64,000 bases of DNA from PNNG01 sp046291695 (GTDB taxonomy: Bacteria; Bacteroidota; Bacteroidia; UBA7662). Of this stretch, positions 34,805-44,082 are shown piece by piece; position 1 is the stretch's first letter, and every line of letters begins with the position of its first letter. Location of the stretch: the NCBI GenBank assembly GCA_046291695.1, contig JBKBSO010000017.1, positions 13,405 through 77,404 of the forward strand, given 5' to 3'. Made by a program: the position numbers and the translations under genes. The notes under the pieces were generated by a model. It was not told the DNA's origin and ran no database searches. It saw nothing but the letters and a program-made list of their open reading frames with translations.

Positions 34805-35968
34805 ATGAAAAAGCTATACACAGGAATGCTTGGGATGATGTTGCTTGCCGCAACAGCTTACCCTAATGAAGCAAAAGCACAAGGAGGGGTGATTGATGTA
34901 TTGGGAGGAGGTATTAGCGACGCCAACAAATTGATGAATGCTTATTTAGGGCCAATGGGCGAGAGTTTTGCCATTGGCCTTGGACAAAACTGGTTTAATA
35001 CCGCTAATCCTTTAAAACTTGGTCGATTTAACTTGCAGTTTGGTGCATCCTTGGTCATGATTCCCGAAAGTAAGCAGACGTTTGATGCGGCTGGACTTAA
35101 TCTTCAGAACCTGATACCTACCAGCAATGAGGCGCCAACACTTTTTGGTAAGGGTGCCGGTCCTGATTATATCTTGAGGGTAGAAGACCCAAACAATCCG
35201 GGTCAATATTTGAATGTGGACACGCTTGCCGGATTAACACGAGGATTGGGCTTGGCCATGATGGCGGCCCCTTTTGCGCAATTAAATTTGGGTCTCATTA
35301 AAGGAACAGAAATAGGCGTGCGGTATTTGCCTTCCCTCGATTTGGGAAGCTTGAGCGGGGGAAATGTTGGTGGTAGTATCTCGCTTTGGGGTGTTGGGGT
35401 AAAACACGACATCAAACAGTGGATTCCGGTGGTTAAAAAGCTGCCTTTTAGTATGAGTGGTTATTTTAACTATACCCGCTTGTCGTTTAATATGGATGTA
35501 AGCATGGCAGGGCCAGAAAGCAATACCTATGCGGCCTACACCGGTCCGGGCGATGTGGTGGGTTTTGATTATGCGAATGGAACAGCAGGGGATTACAGCA
35601 GTCAGGCCATCTTGTTAAACTCTACTTCCATGGGATTCGGCTTGATTGTATCGAAGAAGCTCCCTGTGATAACGCCATACCTGAGCTTGGGCTTTCAGAA
35701 TGCTACCTTTAGTTTGAAAACGGCCGGTGATTATGCCATTCTTTCAGGCATGGCGGTTAATAGCGACCCCTTGGCTCCTGAACCCGGTGCATTTCGTGAA
35801 CAATACTCAGTATTTACCGATCCGATTAACATTTCGCCAGATGCCATAAGTGCCTTTCGTTATGGCGTAGGTTTGCGTGCCAAGCTCCTGATTTTTGGTT
35901 TGCATGCCGAATATTTCGGAGTAGGCGAATTTAGCGGAGTTAACGTAGGCTTATCGCTAGGATTCTGA
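34805..35968 (+). CDS. DUF6588 family outer-membrane protein
   Basis: A 387-residue exported protein with a signal peptide (MKKLYTGMLGMMLLAATAYPNEAKA). The segment DANKLMNAYLGPMGESFAIGLGQNWFNTANPLKLGRFNL and the alternating hydrophobic strands (LNLGLIKGTEIGVRYLP, GVGLRAKLLIFGLHAEYF) match DUF6588, a Bacteroidota family predicted to form outer-membrane beta-barrels. It ends in GLSLGF with a terminal phenylalanine. The function is unknown. It has its own consensus promoter and its own terminator, so it appears monocistronic. Confidence 0.82.
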   Translation: MKKLYTGMLGMMLLAATAYPNEAKAQGGVIDVLGGGISDANKLMNAYLGPMGESFAIGLGQNWFNTANPLKLGRFNLQFGASLVMIPESKQTFDAAGLNLQNLIPTSNEAPTLFGKGAGPDYILRVEDPNNPGQYLNVDTLAGLTRGLGLAMMAAPFAQLNLGLIKGTEIGVRYLPSLDLGSLSGGNVGGSISLWGVGVKHDIKQWIPVVKKLPFSMSGYFNYTRLSFNMDVSMAGPESNTYAAYTGPGDVVGFDYANGTAGDYSSQAILLNSTSMGFGLIVSKKLPVITPYLSLGFQNATFSLKTAGDYAILSGMAVNSDPLAPEPGAFREQYSVFTDPINISPDAISAFRYGVGLRAKLLIFGLHAEYFGVGEFSGVNVGLSLGF

Positions 35969-35983
35969 TAAAACACCTTTAAT

Positions 35984-36020
35984 AGAAAAAACCGCAGCCA
36001 CAAACTGCGGTTTTTTTTTT
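35984..36020. terminator. Bidirectional rho-independent terminator
   Basis: Stem AAAACCGCAG with CTGCGGTTTT around a 7-nt loop, flanked by an A run on the left and ten Ts on the right. It lies between the convergent DUF6588 and GT2 genes and can serve both. Confidence 0.9.
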
Positions 36021-36109
36021 GAGTGCGCGGCATTCAACAAGGCATAACAAGTTTGGTTGGCTAGGAAAATACGGTCGGTTTTTTTAGCGGTTAAGAAAAG
36101 CAGCACTGC

Positions 36110-37267
36110 TTAGGTGGTTGTATTGCCTTTGTTCTCCCAGCTTACCTTTTGATTGTTTTTAAAGCTGTCGAAAAAGCCCAGCAAAAGGGCGACGTTCATG
36201 CGCAGAAAGTGTCCTAAAAAGCGAAGGGCTTGTACCGAAATGCCCAGGTATTGCAGTGCCAGGTCGAGCAAGGCCAGTAGAAAGGCCAGGTTCATTCCTA
36301 AAAAAGCCCAATAGAGCCAGTTTTGCTCCATAGCCAGCCCGCTGCTCAGGTAAGCGGCAAGGATGAGAAAGGGCGTAAACCACCGCAATACCTTGTGCGA
36401 CCAATACACATAGCCGATTTTTCGGAAGGGGTTTAGTAATCCGGTAAAATGCCGTAGGTTTTGGAAATTTCCTTTGCCGATGCGCCGTTTGCGCCTAAAC
36501 TGCACCGCACTATCGGCCGAAACCCGCAGCTCGGTAATGGCTTCGCGGCTGAAAACGGTTTGGTAGCCCTGACCTGAGATATCGGCAAAGGTGTAAAAAT
36601 CGTCAACGATAAAGCCGGTAGGCACTGGCCGGAAGAGGTTTTTTCGCAAGGCATAAGCTGAACCAAAGCCTCCGATAACGGCACCCCAGACTCCTTCGCC
36701 GGCTTTGATCTCCATTTCGCGACGGGTATAACTGGCTTCTTGTTTGGCAACGGTATCGCCAGCAATCATGCTGATACGGGTATTGGCTTGCACACCACCT
36801 ATACGCGGATTGCTGAACGGGCGTACCAATTCGCTTAGGCAATGGGGATCGAAAAGTGCGTCGGCATCGGTTATAATCAGGATTTCGCCACTACATTGCC
36901 TGGCAAGCTCATTGATGATCACGGGTTTTCCTGTACGCTTTTCAAAAAAAATGATTTGAAGACCCGGAAAATCATGGGTCAAACGGCCAAGAATGGCGTT
37001 GGTGTTGTCGGTACTGGCATCGGAGCCAACATACAGATGGATTTTTTCTGGGGGGTATTGGCTGTTAAATACCGAGCGGATTTTAGCTTCGACTACCGCT
37101 TCTTCATTATATGCGGCCATGAGAATAGCCAGCTCGGGCCAATCAGTTGGCTCAGGCCATACCGGCTGCTTGCGTGCCAAACGCTTCATCTGCATGGGAA
37201 AAAGCACATAGCTGTGAAAGATGCTCAGCGTAGCGATGGTGAATATGCTGCCTAATACAATGCTCAT
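36110..37267 (-). CDS. Glycosyltransferase family 2 membrane protein
   Basis: A 385-residue processive-type GT2. An N-terminal helix precedes the GT-A domain: AILMAAYNEEAVVEAKIRSVF, LYVGSDASTDNTNAIL, ILIITDADALFD (metal-binding DAD) and FIVDDFYTFADIS with the catalytic Asp region. The acceptor motif normally written QxxRW appears as QFRRKRRIGKGN. Three or four C-terminal helices follow. It resembles cellulose/hyaluronan-synthase-like enzymes and others that act on lipid-linked or secreted polysaccharides. It overlaps the GT4 gene by 4 bp and is the last gene of a four-gene minus-strand operon. Confidence 0.9.
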   Translation of the reverse strand: MSIVLGSIFTIATLSIFHSYVLFPMQMKRLARKQPVWPEPTDWPELAILMAAYNEEAVVEAKIRSVFNSQYPPEKIHLYVGSDASTDNTNAILGRLTHDFPGLQIIFFEKRTGKPVIINELARQCSGEILIITDADALFDPHCLSELVRPFSNPRIGGVQANTRISMIAGDTVAKQEASYTRREMEIKAGEGVWGAVIGGFGSAYALRKNLFRPVPTGFIVDDFYTFADISGQGYQTVFSREAITELRVSADSAVQFRRKRRIGKGNFQNLRHFTGLLNPFRKIGYVYWSHKVLRWFTPFLILAAYLSSGLAMEQNWLYWAFLGMNLAFLLALLDLALQYLGISVQALRFLGHFLRMNVALLLGFFDSFKNNQKVSWENKGNTTT

Positions 37268-38463
37268 GCCCCTAACTGCCGGTAAAAATCGATAAGTTTT
37301 TTGCTTAATGCCCCACTATCGTACTGTGCTGCAATAAAAGCCCGGCCTTGTTGGCCCAAATTAAAGGCAAAATCTTCGTTTTTTTGCAATTGCAACACAC
37401 ATTTGGCAAATTCTTCGGGACTGTTGGCCAAAAGTATTTCTTTGCCATGTTTTACTGGTATACCTTCGGCGCCTATCGTGCTACTAATTACCGGCAAGCC
37501 AAGGGCCAGGGCTTCGAGTAGTTTGATGCGTATGCCGCTGCCCGAACGCATGGGAATGAGGCAAAGCGGATGGCTGCGCATAAAGGCATGGGCGTCGGTA
37601 ACTGGTCCTAGCATGTTGAGGCCCGGACTTGCCAAGGCTTTTAGAAAGGCGGGGAAGTTTTTGCCGGCTACTTGGCAGCGACTTTCTGGGGCCAGGGCAA
37701 CAATTGCAGGCCAAATTTCAGTAGCGAGCCACTGCGCAGCTTCTTGGTTAGGCTGCCAATCGAGACTGCCTAAAAAATGCATGCGTTTGCTGTTGCATTC
37801 GTTTGGCTGGATGGGCCGATAGCCGTCGAGTTTAATGCCTGTGGGAATCACACTGATGGGCGCAGGGGTATGTTGCCTAAAAAATGTGGCGTCCACTTCG
37901 CTGATCGCCACAATGCCGTTGACCTCACGAATCAACTGCAGCTCAAATTTTTTCAAACGAGCAGCTTGTTCACGCAAATACCAAGCTTTTAAAGGCTGTT
38001 GACAGCCCTCGGCGAGGCGTTCCCAAATGCGGTATTCAACATTGTGTGCACGCAGCACAATAGGTGCTTTGCTGTAGGTTCGGAGGACTTCATAATAGCA
38101 TCCTACAAAAGGCGCTTCGAGCTGAATGAGGTCGAATTGCTCCGACTGCAGCAGCATTTTGAGCTTTTGGGCAATTTTCGGTCGGTAAAAGCGGCTGATG
38201 TGAAAGGGGGTCTTTCCCAACAAATTGAAAGCCGCTTTGTGGGGCCATAGTCGGGTATCTACGGTTTCGGTTTGCAGGCCGAAATCTTCTTGCAAGGCTT
38301 GCGGTATTTCATTTGGGGCTACATAGTTACGACTGGGGTTGAGGGCAAACATCCTCAGACGAATACCTGCTTCGTGCAAGCCGCTGCTCAGACTGTGCAC
38401 GGCCAGGGCACCGCCATCGTGCAAGGGCCAGGGAATTCGGTTGTACAGCTGCAGTACACGCAT
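37264..38463 (-). CDS. Glycosyltransferase family 4 protein
   Basis: A 399-residue GT-B enzyme. It has the N-terminal RVLQLYNRIPWPLHDGGALAVHSL opening, typical of sugar-nucleotide transferases that act with surface polysaccharides, and the C-terminal donor-binding motif GSGIRIKLLEALALGLPVISSTIGAEGI with the conserved Glu pair region. It is cytoplasmic or peripheral at the inner membrane. The start overlaps the LptF/G stop by one base, and the end overlaps the GT2 gene by 4 bp, so the three are translationally linked. Sugar specificity is unknown. Confidence 0.9.
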   Translation of the reverse strand: MRVLQLYNRIPWPLHDGGALAVHSLSSGLHEAGIRLRMFALNPSRNYVAPNEIPQALQEDFGLQTETVDTRLWPHKAAFNLLGKTPFHISRFYRPKIAQKLKMLLQSEQFDLIQLEAPFVGCYYEVLRTYSKAPIVLRAHNVEYRIWERLAEGCQQPLKAWYLREQAARLKKFELQLIREVNGIVAISEVDATFFRQHTPAPISVIPTGIKLDGYRPIQPNECNSKRMHFLGSLDWQPNQEAAQWLATEIWPAIVALAPESRCQVAGKNFPAFLKALASPGLNMLGPVTDAHAFMRSHPLCLIPMRSGSGIRIKLLEALALGLPVISSTIGAEGIPVKHGKEILLANSPEEFAKCVLQLQKNEDFAFNLGQQGRAFIAAQYDSGALSKKLIDFYRQLGA

Positions 38464-39896
38464 CAGTTTTTAGCTGCTTTGGGTAACCTTTTTCGAAACC
38501 AGTTGATGTAGGAATCCATATCGAATAGCCTCGAATCGCTATTGGCTTTTACCATAAAAAAGATTCCGGTAGGAAGCATGATGGCGTTCGCGATCCACAA
38601 GGCGAGGTGCACATTGAGTATGCTTTCGCGAGCAAGTTTTTCACTGGTCATGCTTACCACATGAAAAATGAGGAAAAGCAAAATGCAAAAGAGCAGGGGT
38701 AAACCTAAACCGCCCCGCCGTATGATTGCTCCCAGGGGCGCTCCGATCATATAAAAGACAAAACAAGCAAAGGAAAGGGCAAATTTACGATGCCCCTCTA
38801 AATAGTGCCTATTGAGCATAATCCTACGCGATTCGAGTTCACGCTTGCGCATGGCCGAATAACCTTTAATGGTTTGTACGTTGTTGATGGCATCACGTAG
38901 AATTTCTTGCTTTTCAACCGGACTTTTGCGTTCGAACCAATCGGGTCCATAAAACTTCCGCACATTCGATGCGGTAGCAATGTCCATAAAGCTGCTGTCG
39001 TTTTTGAATTGATAATGGTTTTTGATGATGTCAGTAAGCTCTTTGTCGCGAATGCTGTAGGTGGTTTCGAGCGAGTCGATGGTATAGCGTAGTTGACGGA
39101 TGTTGAGCATCGAGTAATAGTCTTTGAAAAGCTCTTCATCGGTGCGGTTCAGCTTAAATGCACTCAGGTCGAAATGAATTTCCTGTTCACTAAAGGCCGT
39201 TCGCATATGTGGTCTACGATAGTAGCTGCCATCGGTGGGTTTTACTTCTTCATACGAATAGCCGTCGTACAGCTTGAGGCTCAGATAGCGCTCATCGGGC
39301 GATTGGCTCATTTCGCCCCGTTTGGCTACGATGATCATGGTATTGCCACGGCCTTCGGTATGGTCGTAAATGAGCACATCTTCGAGGTAACGGTTGTCGT
39401 CGCTTTTACTAGCTACCCGAATGGCGTAGTTTTCAATATCGGTGTAAAAAAGTCCCGCTTTAATGGATAAAGCAGGTTTTTTCTGCTGAATATCGTAAAG
39501 TAAGGAGCCGAATTTTAGCCGTGAGATTGGCAAAATACTGTTGGCAAAATAAAAAGCACCCAAGGTAATCAAGAGGATAAAAATGGTAAGTGGACGTGAA
39601 AGCCGCCACAAGCTTACCCCGGAAGATTTGATGGCGGTGAGTTCGTAAAATTCACCCAGATTGCCAAAAGTCATGATGGAGGCCAGTAAAATGCCCAGGG
39701 GTAAGGCGAGGGGAACAAAGCTCGCCGAAGCATAAAAGATCACTTCGGCGATGATGTACCATTCTAGTCCTTTACCAACCAAATCGTCGATGTAAACCCA
39801 TAAGAATTGCATCACCAGTACAAAAAGCACGATGAAAAAGGTAAGGGCAAATGGACCTAAAAATGCGCGAAGTAAAAAGCGCGAAAATATGTTCAC
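38463..39896 (-). CDS. LptF/LptG family LPS-export permease
   Basis: A 477-residue inner-membrane component of the Lpt system that extracts LPS and passes it to the periplasmic bridge. It has the family layout of three N-terminal helices (first at about 9-35, AFLGPFALTFFIVLFVLVMQFLWVY), a large periplasmic jellyroll domain, then three C-terminal helices. FGNLGEFYELTAIKSSGVSLWRLSRPL and the late FVFYMIGAPLGAIIRRGGLGLPLLF are diagnostic. A helical insertion (about 265-350, KDYYSMLNIRQLRYTIDSLE...) separates the periplasmic domain from the last helices, as in other Bacteroidota homologues. It lies between a START-like gene and two glycosyltransferases. Confidence 0.93.
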   Translation of the reverse strand: MNIFSRFLLRAFLGPFALTFFIVLFVLVMQFLWVYIDDLVGKGLEWYIIAEVIFYASASFVPLALPLGILLASIMTFGNLGEFYELTAIKSSGVSLWRLSRPLTIFILLITLGAFYFANSILPISRLKFGSLLYDIQQKKPALSIKAGLFYTDIENYAIRVASKSDDNRYLEDVLIYDHTEGRGNTMIIVAKRGEMSQSPDERYLSLKLYDGYSYEEVKPTDGSYYRRPHMRTAFSEQEIHFDLSAFKLNRTDEELFKDYYSMLNIRQLRYTIDSLETTYSIRDKELTDIIKNHYQFKNDSSFMDIATASNVRKFYGPDWFERKSPVEKQEILRDAINNVQTIKGYSAMRKRELESRRIMLNRHYLEGHRKFALSFACFVFYMIGAPLGAIIRRGGLGLPLLFCILLFLIFHVVSMTSEKLARESILNVHLALWIANAIMLPTGIFFMVKANSDSRLFDMDSYINWFRKRLPKAAKN

Positions 39897-39908
39897 CCGT
39901 TAAGCTGA

Positions 39909-40292
39909 TTAGGCTCCAATACGCGCACGCAATTGTTGAACGGCCGCATCCCAGAGCATTTGGTTTTCTTCCTGTTCCGAAGCGTCGCAAAAATCGGTAA
40001 TGATCAGCGAAAGTTCGCTTGTTAATTCGTCTTGTTTGATCCTGAATTCAAAATACTCTTCTTCATCCTCTGACTCATGCCAGCGGAATCGGGTATGTGA
40101 ATTCAATTTGTTTTCAAGTAAATCGGCTTTGCTGCTGCTGCCTTCCCAAATAAAGTCGTAATGCCCTTCATGTATGTTTACTTGTTCGGCAAACCAAGTT
40201 TCGAGCCCCGAAGGTGATGAGATAAATCTGTAAAGTAATTTTGGGGAACAATTAAAAAGATATTCCAACTTGTGCTTAACCCTATTTTCCAT
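39909..40292 (-). CDS. START-like domain protein
   Basis: A 127-residue soluble protein. VKHKLEYLFNCSPKLLYRFISSPSGLETWFAEQVN and DYFEFRI-type residues (EEEYFEFRIKQDELTSELSLIITDF) match the small START-like/AHSA1 family conserved in Bacteroidota, with a helix-grip fold able to hold a hydrophobic ligand. Its start is preceded by AAGGAG, an unusually good ribosome-binding site for this genome. It is the first gene of the operon leading into LptF/G, a pairing that suggests, but does not prove, a link with envelope lipids. Confidence 0.85.
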   Translation of the reverse strand: MENRVKHKLEYLFNCSPKLLYRFISSPSGLETWFAEQVNIHEGHYDFIWEGSSSKADLLENKLNSHTRFRWHESEDEEEYFEFRIKQDELTSELSLIITDFCDASEQEENQMLWDAAVQQLRARIGA

Positions 40293-40306
40293 CTTTCACT
40301 CCTTTC

Positions 40307-40323
40307 GGTACGTAAAGCGTACC
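40307..40323. promoter_or_regulatory. Inverted repeat upstream of the START-LptF/G operon
   Basis: GGTACG (40307-40312) and CGTACC (40318-40323) form a perfect 6-bp dyad around TAAAG, centred about 23 bp upstream of the START-like ATG. It could be an operator or an mRNA leader hairpin; nothing identifies a binding protein. Confidence 0.35.
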
Positions 40324-40386
40324 ATTTGTACAAGTATAGTTTATTTATACGAGCATTCGTAGTAAAAAATTTAATGGTTGGCGGAA

Positions 40387-40417
40387 GAAAAGGGCAACTG
40401 ATTTGCCACCCTTTTTT
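40387..40417 (-). terminator. Possible terminator of the esterase-subtilase operon
   Basis: Read on the minus strand: AAAAGG...GGCAA, loop ATCAG, TTGCC then CTTTT, an imperfect stem with a small bulge. It lies 140 bp after the subtilase stop, in an otherwise non-coding 264-bp gap. Confidence 0.4.
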
Positions 40418-40556
40418 AGCCAGCCAGCAAGCACGAGTCCGGGCAGCCTGCCGAGTGGGAGTTTGGCCAGACGTAGTTTAGCCTAACTCTCAATCTTGAG
40501 CCGGGTCAAATGGCTGTTATCAGAAAATAGCAGGGATGTTAGTGCAGCTTTATCGG

Positions 40557-42179
40557 CTATTCTTCGATGCTTTGCGCCGGTGCATTAAATTCGCCCAAGT
40601 CAAAATCTAACTGTGAAATCACGTCAAAAGCACGATCCAGGTTTACTACACCTCCGGTATTGCTCAACTGGTTGAAGGCTATTTTTTTCTTTTTGCTGCC
40701 TGGAAGAATTACTTCGCTTTCATAACCTACGGCACTTCGGCGAATGATGTCGCGGACTTGATAGGCACTTAATTCGGGATACATGCCCCGGATTACGGCG
40801 GCAACGCCCGATACTACCGGTGCTGCCATGCTCGTGCCACTATTGAAGTCGTAACGATTACCCGGCATGGTAGAATAGATGTGAAAGCCCGGGGCAAAAA
40901 CGTCAACATTTTTTTGACCATAATTGGAGAAGTCGGCCACCAATCGGTCGCTCCACTGAAAGGAAGATGCCCCTACTTCAATCCAATGGGGATAGCGCGT
41001 GCCGTCTGGGGCGATGGGCGATGGGAAATTCTCTTCTTCGTCGATATTCTTGGCGTCGTTCCCCGCTGCATGAATAAGAAGTGCATCTTTTTCGAGTGCA
41101 TACAAAATGGCCTCATGCACCAACCACCGCTGGGGAGAGTAACTCTTGCCAAAACTCATGTTGATGATGGTAGCCCCATTGTCAACGGCATAGCGTATGG
41201 CATTGGCGATGTCTTTGTCATGTTCGTCGCCATTGGGTACAGCACGCAGGGTCATGATACGGGCGTTTACGGCTATGCCATTCATGCCAATGTCGTTGTA
41301 GCGCGTTGCGGCAATGATGCCTGCCACATGCGTTCCGTGACTGGCATCCGGGCCAATTACCCGATTGTCGCCATAAATCCGGTTTGCCCAATCGTCATAC
41401 ACATCGCCTACTTTATTTCTGGGGTCAAAAGTCAAATCGAGCCCGTAATTGAACATGCCGTCAATTTGCTCATAATTTTCCATAAGCTTGGTTTCGGCTT
41501 CGTGTATAGCTACTTCTGCTTTGAGTGATTGGAGGTAATAGCTTTTTACGATTTTCTGCCAACTGCCTTTGGGTTTGAAGGCTTCAATGCGTTGCACCGA
41601 AATGGTTTCACGTGGTATGGCAGCAAAGAAGGCGTCATTGGCTGTTTTGAGCTTGGTCATCATGCCAAATGCCTTTTTCATTTCCTTATATTCTTCCTTG
41701 TAATGCTTTTCTAGCTTGCTGAGGTAAGCCGCATCGGTGCTGCCTTTGGCGATTTTCCCTTCCGCATTTAGCGCTCGCATGCGCCGTAATTCACGCACCA
41801 GTTCGTAAGTGTCGTGGTGTACTTCGCCCCCCGGCCCACTTAAAAAACTCCAGCCATAAAGGTCGTCGATGTAGCCATTGCCGTCGTCGTCGATGCCATT
41901 ATCTGGAATTTCTCCGGTATTTATCCATAGCACATCCTTGAGGTCTTCGTGTTTGATGTCGACACCGGCATCGATGACGGCTACAATTACTTCACGGGGT
42001 GTGGTAGCTCCAAAACGGTTGGCATAGGTGCGGTGGGCCGAGATTCCGGCAACATTGTCGGCCTCACGGTCGAGGTGAAACCATTGCTGCGCGCCATTGA
42101 GTTCTTGGCCTTGGCTGCCAATGCTAAGCAGGCCACCAAGCACCAACGGCAGTAGCCTCATGAGGAAGTTAGTTTTCAT
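40557..42179 (-). CDS. Secreted S8 family serine peptidase (subtilase)
   Basis: A 540-residue subtilisin-like protease with a signal peptide (MKTNFLMRLLPLVLGGLLSIGSQG). The catalytic triad is Asp70 (VIDAGVDIKHEDL), His281 (DASHGTHVAG) and Ser450 (NSGTSMAAPV), with oxyanion Asn374 in HAAGND. About 145 charged, helix-rich residues (112-255) are inserted between Asp and His; before them, DNGIDDDGNGYIDD looks like a calcium loop. No pro-domain or C-terminal sorting domain is evident. The start overlaps the esterase gene stop by 4 bp, so the two exported hydrolases are co-translated. Confidence 0.93.
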   Translation of the reverse strand: MKTNFLMRLLPLVLGGLLSIGSQGQELNGAQQWFHLDREADNVAGISAHRTYANRFGATTPREVIVAVIDAGVDIKHEDLKDVLWINTGEIPDNGIDDDGNGYIDDLYGWSFLSGPGGEVHHDTYELVRELRRMRALNAEGKIAKGSTDAAYLSKLEKHYKEEYKEMKKAFGMMTKLKTANDAFFAAIPRETISVQRIEAFKPKGSWQKIVKSYYLQSLKAEVAIHEAETKLMENYEQIDGMFNYGLDLTFDPRNKVGDVYDDWANRIYGDNRVIGPDASHGTHVAGIIAATRYNDIGMNGIAVNARIMTLRAVPNGDEHDKDIANAIRYAVDNGATIINMSFGKSYSPQRWLVHEAILYALEKDALLIHAAGNDAKNIDEEENFPSPIAPDGTRYPHWIEVGASSFQWSDRLVADFSNYGQKNVDVFAPGFHIYSTMPGNRYDFNSGTSMAAPVVSGVAAVIRGMYPELSAYQVRDIIRRSAVGYESEVILPGSKKKKIAFNQLSNTGGVVNLDRAFDVISQLDFDLGEFNAPAQSIEE

Positions 42180-43378
42180 TTATACAGACTGAATTTCTGT
42201 TGTTTGTAAAAATCAGACAGGCCAAAGGTAATCACATAGAGGCCATTCGACAAATGGTTTAGGTCTAGTATATCGCCATCATATTGCTTGCCTTGGTAAT
42301 GCAGGCGTCCGTCGAGGCCATGAATATAAACATCAACGGCTTCAGGTGTATCGAAGGTAAAGCGTACTTGGCCGCGGTTGGGATTCGGATAGGCCAGCCA
42401 ATTCGGCTGTGGCTTTTCCGCTATCGATACGCTGTTGTTCTGTAAGTTGTAAAAAAAGCGGGCCAGCTGCGCTTGAATGTCTTGGCTGATGGTGCTGTTG
42501 CTGTATAAATCATGCCCGGTACCTGGGTAAGTAAACAGTTCGGAATAGGTGTTCAGGTTTTGTAGGCGTTGGTGGATGAGGCTACTGCCATCTACCACCA
42601 GCACCGGAAAGCTGAGTGCGCGTATAAAGTCACGGCCATAAGGCACCACATCGTCGGCGGTGCCATGAAAATGAATACCGGTAACGGCAGCTGGTTGGAT
42701 TACCTGGGTGTCGAGCACTGCCCCGGCCATGTTGAAGAGGGCCGCCACCGATGAACTGTAGCCTGCATTGCCTGAGGCGCCAAACAAGCCTGCATTTAGG
42801 GCAATGATTTCTTCATTTACAATGCTTGAGGCCTGACTGGTATCTGAAAACCAGGCCACATGTATGGCGGCAATGGCGCCTGCTGAATAGCCGCCGATAT
42901 AAATTTTGCTGGTATCAATGCCGTAAAAATTGCCGTTTTCGCTAAAGTCTTTCTTGAAAAAACGTACGGCGGCATGGGCGTCGTGGGTGGCTCTTAAGGC
43001 GGCTTTAATAAACTCGCGATTGAGGGCGTTGGTATTGGCTATGTTTACTCCCAAGCGGTAACTCACGGTGGCGGTTACATAACCTCGGCGGGCAAAACTG
43101 TTACAAAGGGCCAGCATGATGGCGTCGTCGCGTTGACCCCCTACGAACGAACCTCCGTGAAAAAACAGCATCAAGGGGCGCTGGGTGAGACTATCGCCCA
43201 CCGGTGTAAAAATATCCATGGCCAAATTTTGGTTCGTGCCATTCCAATTGGGAGCACTGCCATAAGCCACATTACTCATGCGGTTTACTTGTGGAAACAC
43301 TTGAGTGAGGTAGCGCTGGGCATGAAGTCGCGGGCTTAACAATAGGCCAAGAAACAAGAAAAAGAGTATTTTATTCAC
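42176..43378 (-). CDS. Secreted carboxylesterase-like alpha/beta hydrolase with T9SS sorting domain
   Basis: An alpha/beta hydrolase of the type-B carboxylesterase/BD-FAE kind. I place the start at a GTG at 43378, where a good signal peptide begins (VNKILFFLFLGLLLSPRLHAQ). An in-frame ATG at 43426 would add 16 residues in front of it. The oxyanion motif is LFFHGGSFVGG and the nucleophile elbow is GGYSAGA. The acid and base lie in HGTADDVVPYG and YPGTGHDLY. The last ~80 residues (LAYPNPNRGQVRFTFD...LNHLSNGLYVITF) are a type A T9SS sorting domain. The substrate is probably an acylated polysaccharide or small ester (inference). First gene of a two-gene operon with the subtilase. Confidence 0.88.
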   Translation of the reverse strand: MNKILFFLFLGLLLSPRLHAQRYLTQVFPQVNRMSNVAYGSAPNWNGTNQNLAMDIFTPVGDSLTQRPLMLFFHGGSFVGGQRDDAIMLALCNSFARRGYVTATVSYRLGVNIANTNALNREFIKAALRATHDAHAAVRFFKKDFSENGNFYGIDTSKIYIGGYSAGAIAAIHVAWFSDTSQASSIVNEEIIALNAGLFGASGNAGYSSSVAALFNMAGAVLDTQVIQPAAVTGIHFHGTADDVVPYGRDFIRALSFPVLVVDGSSLIHQRLQNLNTYSELFTYPGTGHDLYSNSTISQDIQAQLARFFYNLQNNSVSIAEKPQPNWLAYPNPNRGQVRFTFDTPEAVDVYIHGLDGRLHYQGKQYDGDILDLNHLSNGLYVITFGLSDFYKQQKFSLYK

Positions 43379-43488
43379 TTTTATTGATGATTTGAATGCC
43401 CAATATATACAGTAAATGGCATACACAAAGCAATTGGGTGGTGATGTAATTTATTTTGCTTCCAATTTTTAAGTTCGTATCTTTAGAT

Positions 43489-44004
43489 ATGGTTTGGTTA
43501 TTGGGTGATTTTAATTGGGAAATAGCCCGGCAAAGATTTACGTACAGTCGGGAAACGAAGCAGTTACTTACTGCTTCTACGGATTTTTATTTCGATGAGC
43601 GCCCCTTTGCTCAGGCGATGCCCATCCATGAGCTTCCTTCAGCCGAAACCCGAGCCTTGCCTGATACAGGCTGGCAAGAATTTGAATTGGAAGAGCATTT
43701 TTTTGGATTTCGGGTAAAACTTCAAGCTTACATCTTCGAAGGCGCTTTTTTAGGTTTGGTTTTTCAGGCGAAATTCCCGACTTTTTGGTTTTGGGAAAAC
43801 TATTTTGAGCAGCGGATAGCCTTACGCGATCGGTTGCCGGAGGCGGATTGTTTGCTGGTAGATTCCATGGGAAACAGGCTATGTTTGTTGCCACGTACAC
43901 ATCCTCACCTCAGCAGTTGGTTGCTCACTACCTCCTTGGTGCATGAGCTTGAGCTGGTGAAAGCGTTGAGTAAATTACAACGATCCGAACTGCAATATCA
44001 TTAA
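43489..44004 (+). CDS. Hypothetical protein
   Basis: A 171-residue soluble, aromatic-rich protein starting at the ATG at 43489 (MVWLLGDFNWEIARQRFTYS). A TTG 11 codons upstream is a less likely start. There is no signal peptide and no membrane helix. I do not recognise a family. The acidic, phenylalanine-rich middle (ELEEHFFGFRVKLQAYIFEGAFLGLVFQAKFP) suggests a compact alpha/beta fold. It is divergent from the esterase operon. TATCTTTA ends four bases before the ATG and resembles the box in the same position before radA. Confidence 0.6.
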   Translation: MVWLLGDFNWEIARQRFTYSRETKQLLTASTDFYFDERPFAQAMPIHELPSAETRALPDTGWQEFELEEHFFGFRVKLQAYIFEGAFLGLVFQAKFPTFWFWENYFEQRIALRDRLPEADCLLVDSMGNRLCLLPRTHPHLSSWLLTTSLVHELELVKALSKLQRSELQYH

Positions 44005-44065
44005 GTCAGGGGTGTGCTTTTTGGATTGGCAAGTCATGGTAACCCGACAAGCGGTTTTTTATTCA

Positions 44066-44082
44066 GTACAATTGTACTTTTG
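44066..44082 (+). promoter_or_regulatory. Putative promoter with overlapping palindrome upstream of the FGE-fold cluster
   Basis: TACTTTTG (44075-44082) matches TAnnTTTG exactly. The perfect 12-bp palindrome GTACAATTGTAC (44066-44077) overlaps it, a placement suited to a repressor. The -33 region holds only a T run. The first gene starts 140 bp downstream, and the leader contains inverted repeats (44126-44145 and 44147-44196). Confidence 0.5.

Noticed and set aside
40881..41528. 215-codon open frame on the plus strand
   Set aside because: Antisense shadow of the subtilase gene, whose catalytic triad is intact on the other strand.
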